Origin: Sipunculus nudus
Lineage: Eukaryota > Annelida > Sipuncula > Golfingiida > Sipunculidae
Assembly (NCBI GenBank): GCA_026874595.1
Contig: CM049314.1
Location: 16,920,729-16,984,728, forward strand
DNA length: 64,000 nucleotides
Direction: 5' to 3'
Positions 59,094 to 64,000 of this stretch are shown piece after piece. Both the position numbers and the translations under genes were made by a program. Every line of letters starts with the position of its first letter. Within the stretch, counting starts at the first letter, position 1. Below the pieces are notes generated by a model. That model saw only the letters and a list, made by a program, of their open reading frames with translations, was not told where the DNA came from and ran no database searches.

Positions 59094-60592
59094 ATCCATT
59101 GTCTGTCATCCATCCGTCTGTCCGTCTGTTTGTCCGTCTGGCACGTTTTGAAACGGTTAGACTTACGAATCAAAAATTTGACATACAAGTTAGATTTCCA
59201 TAAGTTCTGCTACCTCTCCTACCAAATCCCAAATTGGGTCATTAATTGCGACTTCGAGAAATTAAGGAAAAACCTAACTTTTCCATTGAAAACCTGTTGC
59301 TACACTTCGTGACTGCCTTATATCAAAACCACTCGTCTGTTCGTATTGAAAAATATTTAATCAAGTTCCTCTATATATTTCCTATGAATGAGCCAAAAAT
59401 TAGGTCATTATTACATAATTTGTTAAAGTTTTGGACCTAAACATTTATTAGGTACATTATCAAATAACAAGAAAAATATGTTCTCTCTTAACATGCTAAC
59501 TGCTATAGTTAGAGACACTTTTTTAAGGATTCTAGGATTCAGGATTTATTTGATCAAGATGTAATTGTATGAAAGAAATTAGATCAAATTTTATAATTCA
59601 AATTTTTTTTAAAATGATTAACATAAGTGTAAAATCAATACCTTAAATTTTGCTCAACTTTGACCATGACACATTTTATTCTAATAGCACTAAAGATTCA
59701 ATCTGGTAAAATATCTAATATTTAAAAATAAAAGCTCAAAAACCGGGCTAGTTAATGATTTTTTTTTGGGGGGGGGGGCTCTATTGTATTCACTTGCATT
59801 GTAAAGCAACAGGCAGCCCACTGCTGGTCAATGGAGGTTACTTAATACAGCATTGCCTGCATACCTGATTAGAAATGCATCACTGAGGAGCACCCCTGCT
59901 GTCAACGGAGCACAGTTATTCTCTAAACACTCCCCATCTGGCCCTTACAGCAATATTACTCAGGTGTAATGGAACTGTTATTGTTTGAACTGTATTTCCG
60001 AAACTGTAAAGCTGTTTCATGTCCAATTTAATCCACGAGTTCAGTAATTTTGTATTAACTTTTATTCCTATACGAACTGTTGAATTAAATTACATATCCT
60101 GTATATGCAGAGATGTTGGGGGTCCCGCCATTTAGCGCCTCCCACCCCCTCCTCCTACCATCAAGTCCTTCACCTGTGAACTAGGGATAATTATATTGCA
60201 ACTGTATAAAATTTATAAACTGAAAAAAATAGTATAATAAGAAAATAGGATTCCATTGAACAAACGTGTCAACTGCTGAACTGTCAACAACTTTTCAAAT
60301 AGCCAACCACTGATCATGGTAACAGTATAACTCCTATGTTTGCAAACTGCTCACATGCTTCAGTTTCATCATTAAAAAGCTCATTCTCAGATCACAAAGT
60401 ATTATTTGCAACGATTCCTTACTTATCAGTTCAAATCAGTCATATCAGCCAACCATGGCCTATACTGTCTTTTCCTCTTAAACCTTTTATCCATTAGTTT
60501 TGATTTGAGATTTTTACCTTTAAAGTCAATTTCGGCTGAGCACAGTGACCCATGGGACCCTTGTTTTAATCACCATACCAATAAAATCATGT
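59094..60592 (+). repeat. Bivalve-style dispersed repeat (GTCCGTCTG head, CCCTTGTTT tail)
   Basis: It begins with a CATCCGTCTGTCCGTCTG tract and a GTTTTGAAACGGTTAGAC-like segment, and ends near TTTCGGCTGAGCACAGTGAC then CCATGGGACCCTTGTTT. This head-and-tail layout resembles an abundant interspersed repeat of bivalve genomes. Whether both ends belong to one element is uncertain. A poly-G run lies at 59767-59777. Confidence 0.4.
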
Positions 60593-61210
60593 AGATATTT
60601 AATGATATCATGTTTAATTGGACGTCATTTTGTCCATCCCTATCACAAAGTGTGTGTTGTGAGTTACGCAGCTAGAGCCTCCACAGTTTCCATAAGCCGG
60701 GGTGCACGCTACGTAAATTTTTGCACGTGTATCTGAAGGTGCTGCAGTCAGTCTGACAGTTGCATCTTAAAACACGTTGGAGCTTTTCAGATGCTAGCGC
60801 CCCGTCACTTGATAAACAAGACCTTAATTTACCTGTTTTAGTATACTTTCTAACAACACCTACCATATGGGAGAAAAATTCAGTTTAAACCCATCATACC
60901 CGTCATTCCCTCTGCATGTTTGTAGAATATCTAATTACCACGATATAATTGCAACAGGATAAGTGAGCGCTGCATACATTGCCAAGTTAGGCTTACCTGA
61001 TCAATATAAATGCTTACTGAGTCGTGGTACCCCCCCCCCCCAATGCTTCAGCCCTTTCCCACATCAACCCCCACATATCGGCCTTGGGAGTCCTTACAGT
61101 AGCTAATAAAGACAAAGACCAGAATTAGTTTCTGCGACCCAAAAGACCCTGTAAATGTTGTATTACATATAGTTGTACCCTTTTGTTTAATTAAAATTGA
61201 TGGATTCTAG

Positions 61211-62200
61211 CGGCAGTTTGTAAAACCTGGACCCCACGGACCCCAGATCCCCGTCACTATGAAAAATCTGTAAATCTAAAAAAACTCTCATGGTAATTCA
61301 TCGACATGTTTTAGCACAATAGTATCCATGGACGTATTTTATATTATGTTTGGTTAAAAAGATAAAAATAAGTCTGTTTTGCAACAAAATTTGATAATTA
61401 CGTCTTACAGACACTGGCGCACGGACATCACGGATCCATGAACCCCTTTTTATCGTTGTTTTACCATTTCTTTAGTACATACTTCAACATCACGTTTAGG
61501 CATTACAACCACGTGATTTAGTTATTGTGGCTTTGTATCGTTTTTTTGTCTTATATTTTTGTCTTCCTTTTTATTCACATCTTCATATTTGCTATTTATT
61601 CCATGTCTTTCGCTTAAAAAAAGTATGATAAGAAAAGAATCATTATGTTTGTACCTGGCTTTGCTTAAAATGCAAGTAATCTACAGTTTCTTTGGGTAAT
61701 TATATTATTACTAACTTTAATGGCTGTTTATGAATGGAACACGAAACCTGTGTTATGTGAAAGAACTCTGATCAGTCTAAGGTCCGCATTGACGGGTGGC
61801 GCATTTCAAATAAATCTCCCACTGAATGCCCGTAATATTATATTTTCACTTAAAATAACAAATTATCATATTTTATGTGTGACTTGAGTGGTAATTCTCT
61901 TCTCATCGGGTCATAAATAAAATGTGTGCGGTGGTTACTGGGGTCCGTGAAAATTGAACAGTCATCAAATTCAAGCAGTTGGGGTCCGCCTTCACCAACA
62001 TTTTTTTGTATACCTGATACTTTCATTGAATCGGTCATTTTCAAAGCTTCATCATTAAGAGACTTTGTTCTGTTCTTAAATCAGTAACAGGAGAGTTTGA
62101 TTCGGTATAAATGATAGAAAATGTGGATTTTTTTTTTTTTTGGGGGGGGGGGGGGTTCCGGGATCCGGCATCCGTGGGGTCCGGGTTTTACACACTGCCG
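61211..62200. mobile_element. 990-bp TIR element with GGTCCG-rich ends
   Basis: The first 30 bp (61211-61240, starting CGGCAGTTTGTAAAACC) match the inverted last 30 bp (62171-62200) at 28 positions. Inside, GGGTCCG-like motifs recur. Flanks ATTCTAG and ATTTAAG are similar but not identical, so a TSD is unproven. No protein is encoded, so this would be a non-autonomous MITE-like element nested in the larger insertion. Confidence 0.65.
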
Positions 62201-62462
62201 ATTTAAGGTCTTCCGGCAGACATCTTGGATATTCCAAATTTTCACTGCTTTCCCCATGGAGAAGATCCTAGGACTTTTCATATGTTCAAAAGGATACCTT
62301 CTTGGGTACAAAACAAATGAGACAGCCTTTGTTGCAATTTGTGTGATTTCATGTTACAAAATTACTGTACTATAAACTAAATATAAATTATTTATGAGAC
62401 ATATAAGCCTACATATCTATGCGACATATACATAACAGGAAATGACGACATGTACATTGCTG

Positions 62463-62606
62463 GAAATGACGAACAGGTGATACAGGACCAGATGAAGGTG
62501 TTTTCGGACACATTTGCGACCCAGGATGCTCAGGCCTGTTACGAGAAGGTGTACATATCGGATGACTACATCATACCGCCAGGGGCGCTGGGACGTAGGG
62601 GCTAAA
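62463..62606 (+). pseudogene. Copy C exon 2 remnant
   Basis: Homologous to exon 2 of copies A and B over all 144 nt. The acceptor AG is changed to TG (TTGCTG in place of TTGCAG), and an in-frame TAA at 62603-62605 replaces the final Lys codon. Coding changes include SDDYIIP for PDAYIMP. There is no exon 1 upstream because of a deletion between about 54590 and 54600. Confidence 0.85.
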
Positions 62607-62689
62607 GTCAGGAGTCTGATTACTTTGCATATAGACCAATCACACCCAATACATAATGAAATTTTACCGTGAACTTTTTCTAATGTTTA

Positions 62690-62980
62690 TTTGTAGTTGT
62701 ATATGTTATGTTTATATATATTATTATATATTAGTATGTGTTTTTTGTTGTATATGTAATATTTTTTTTGTATGATTGCATATAAGTATGTGAATTGGTT
62801 GTTGTGTATGTTATAATTTTTATATTATTACACATTTTTTTTAATTTGTTGTTTTATATGTTATGTTTATCATGTGATTACTAGTGTACATAAGCCTAGT
62901 ATTTTTTATTGTTGCATAGGTTATGTTTATTGTATGAATACATATAAGTGTGTGTTTTGATTGTTGTACATGTTATATAC
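62690..62980. repeat. Copy C intron 2 minisatellite
   Basis: Same TTGTTGTATATGTTATGTTTA-type units as in copy B, about five degenerate copies, running up to exon 3. Confidence 0.7.
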
Positions 62981-62982
62981 AG

Positions 62983-63132
62983 AGGGCGTGGTGGGTGTGC
63001 CAGGTGACATGATAAAGTCCGGGATGGCGGATTATAAGTGGGACAGCGAATTCGTGGAGATCCACGATGACATCGCTATACAGAGAGCCCACTACGAGGA
63101 GGACCAGGCCGACCACACCGTCACGGAGCGCA
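62983..63132 (+). pseudogene. Copy C exon 3 remnant
   Basis: It follows an intact acceptor (TTATATACAG) and encodes a clear homologue of the middle region (YKWDSEFVEIHDDIAIQRAH, then EEDQADHTV). About 13 bp spanning the end of the exon and the GTGAGC donor are deleted relative to copy B, so normal splicing to exon 4 is impossible. Any exon 4 of this copy lies beyond the window. Confidence 0.85.
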
Positions 63133-64000
63133 GTTACCATGGTTATAATAACAATGCGAAAATATGATTAGTCCGGGGAAGGCAGTTGTCGTATGTCGTA
63201 ATCCATGTCAGTCCGTGTTTTGATTCCGATGGTAGTAGACAGTGATAGCTAAAGATGAGTATTTATGTGTGTATGTGTGCCTGTTGAAATTCTCCTTATA
63301 CAAAACAGATCTTGAGATTTTAAAATTCCATACATAAACATATGTTCAGTAAAATATTTATGTAAACTGGCGGATCCATGGGTTCAACATATATTTGTAT
63401 CTTTTATTCAACTAGACGAGCTATAACGTACACTGAATATAATAAAATATTTTACAAGCCTTCTTCGCAGATAGATTCGTAGTTAACCTCGCTGACATCA
63501 CAAGTGCACCAGCAAACCACACCGAGGTACAGTCTGTACCCTGTGCGCTTTGCTCCCAATCACAAATCAAACCTTAAAACAAAATCTGTTTTTGAAGCAC
63601 CTAAAGAAAATCTGCCAAAAGAGTCTATCAGTTCAAAATCAATGCCAAGTAAAACGCGTATTCATGGCTACGTCATGCGTTTCAACCCCACCGACCTGTA
63701 CCAGTAAAGATACTGGAAAATAAAAAGACACAGTGGCAGTGCAGCTGACAGCGACCATGACAAAATACACGAGGTACCTCTTCAGCTAATGATCATATTT
63801 ACTGAGTGTGTCAGCCATAAGAAATACCTGTGATGATTTCTTACCCCTCAGAGCTACAGCCTTCCAAGCAAATCACCAGAAATGAATAGACATGTGCTTT
63901 TTGGAAGGATGAAGTAATTATACCAAAATAATGTCAGTTTTATATAATACAAAACCAATGTTTAAATATAAAGAATGTACAGTAACCACTCTGGTAACAG

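Larger units (their letters stand above)
58711..62346. mobile_element. TIR-bounded insertion carrying nested repeats
   Basis: A 22-bp sequence starting TCACACAAATTGCAACAA (58711-58732) recurs inverted at 62325-62346 with one mismatch. These ends lie close to where the paralogy of copy C to copies A and B breaks (about 58700) and resumes (about 62380), so this 3.6-kb block is probably an insertion in intron 1. No transposase is visible and no clear TSD was found. Confidence 0.55.
53641..64000 (+). repeat. Tandem duplication unit C (runs off the window)
   Basis: The third unit starts with the conserved promoter-distal block (about 53650-54590). It then jumps directly to intron 1 sequence near 54600, showing a deletion of the promoter and exon 1. 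Later blocks match copies A and B around exons 2 and 3 (62400-63960). It is enlarged by a Gypsy element and by a nested TIR composite. Confidence 0.7.

Overview
This is AT-rich eukaryotic DNA from a metazoan, most likely a lophotrochozoan and probably a bivalve mollusc. The evidence is spliceosomal introns with GT/GC-AG ends, a single-exon peptide-type GPCR, abundant TA, CA and GTCT simple repeats, several TIR, LTR and LINE insertions, and dispersed repeats of a style common in bivalve genomes. The taxon is an inference; nothing in the window fixes the species. No operons, rRNA or convincing tRNA genes were seen.

Layout. 1-30 kb is gene-poor. It holds one intact intronless class A GPCR on the minus strand (4103-5152), a non-autonomous hAT-type transposon with perfect 8-bp target duplications (6423-8342), a satellite mosaic (9.9-13.6 kb), a 23-bp minisatellite (18.3-18.7 kb), several (TA)n tracts and long stretches with nothing recognisable.

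From about 30.3 kb to the right edge the window is a tandem triplication of one small four-exon plus-strand gene. It encodes a 126-aa SnoaL/DUF4440-like (NTF2-fold) protein. Exon 1 carries only seven coding bases (ATG GCA G), and exons 2, 3 and 4 contribute 144, 154 and 76 nt in matching phases. Copy A (31863-36150) and copy B (37853-53251) can be assembled into uninterrupted reading frames that agree at 101 of 126 residues. Copy C (about 53.64 kb to beyond the window) is a pseudogene: exon 1 deleted, exon 2 acceptor lost, stop codon in exon 2, exon 3 donor deleted.

The copies have been enlarged by copy-specific insertions. Copy B holds a 5'-truncated LINE in intron 2 (41264-44189, 13-bp TSD) and a 7.5-kb long-TIR element in intron 3 (45688-53152). 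Copy C holds a 3.6-kb degenerate Ty3/Gypsy element on the minus strand (54903-58514, 5-bp TSD) and a nested composite of TIR repeats (58711-62346). Since each insertion is absent from at least one paralogous unit, the array supplies its own empty sites.
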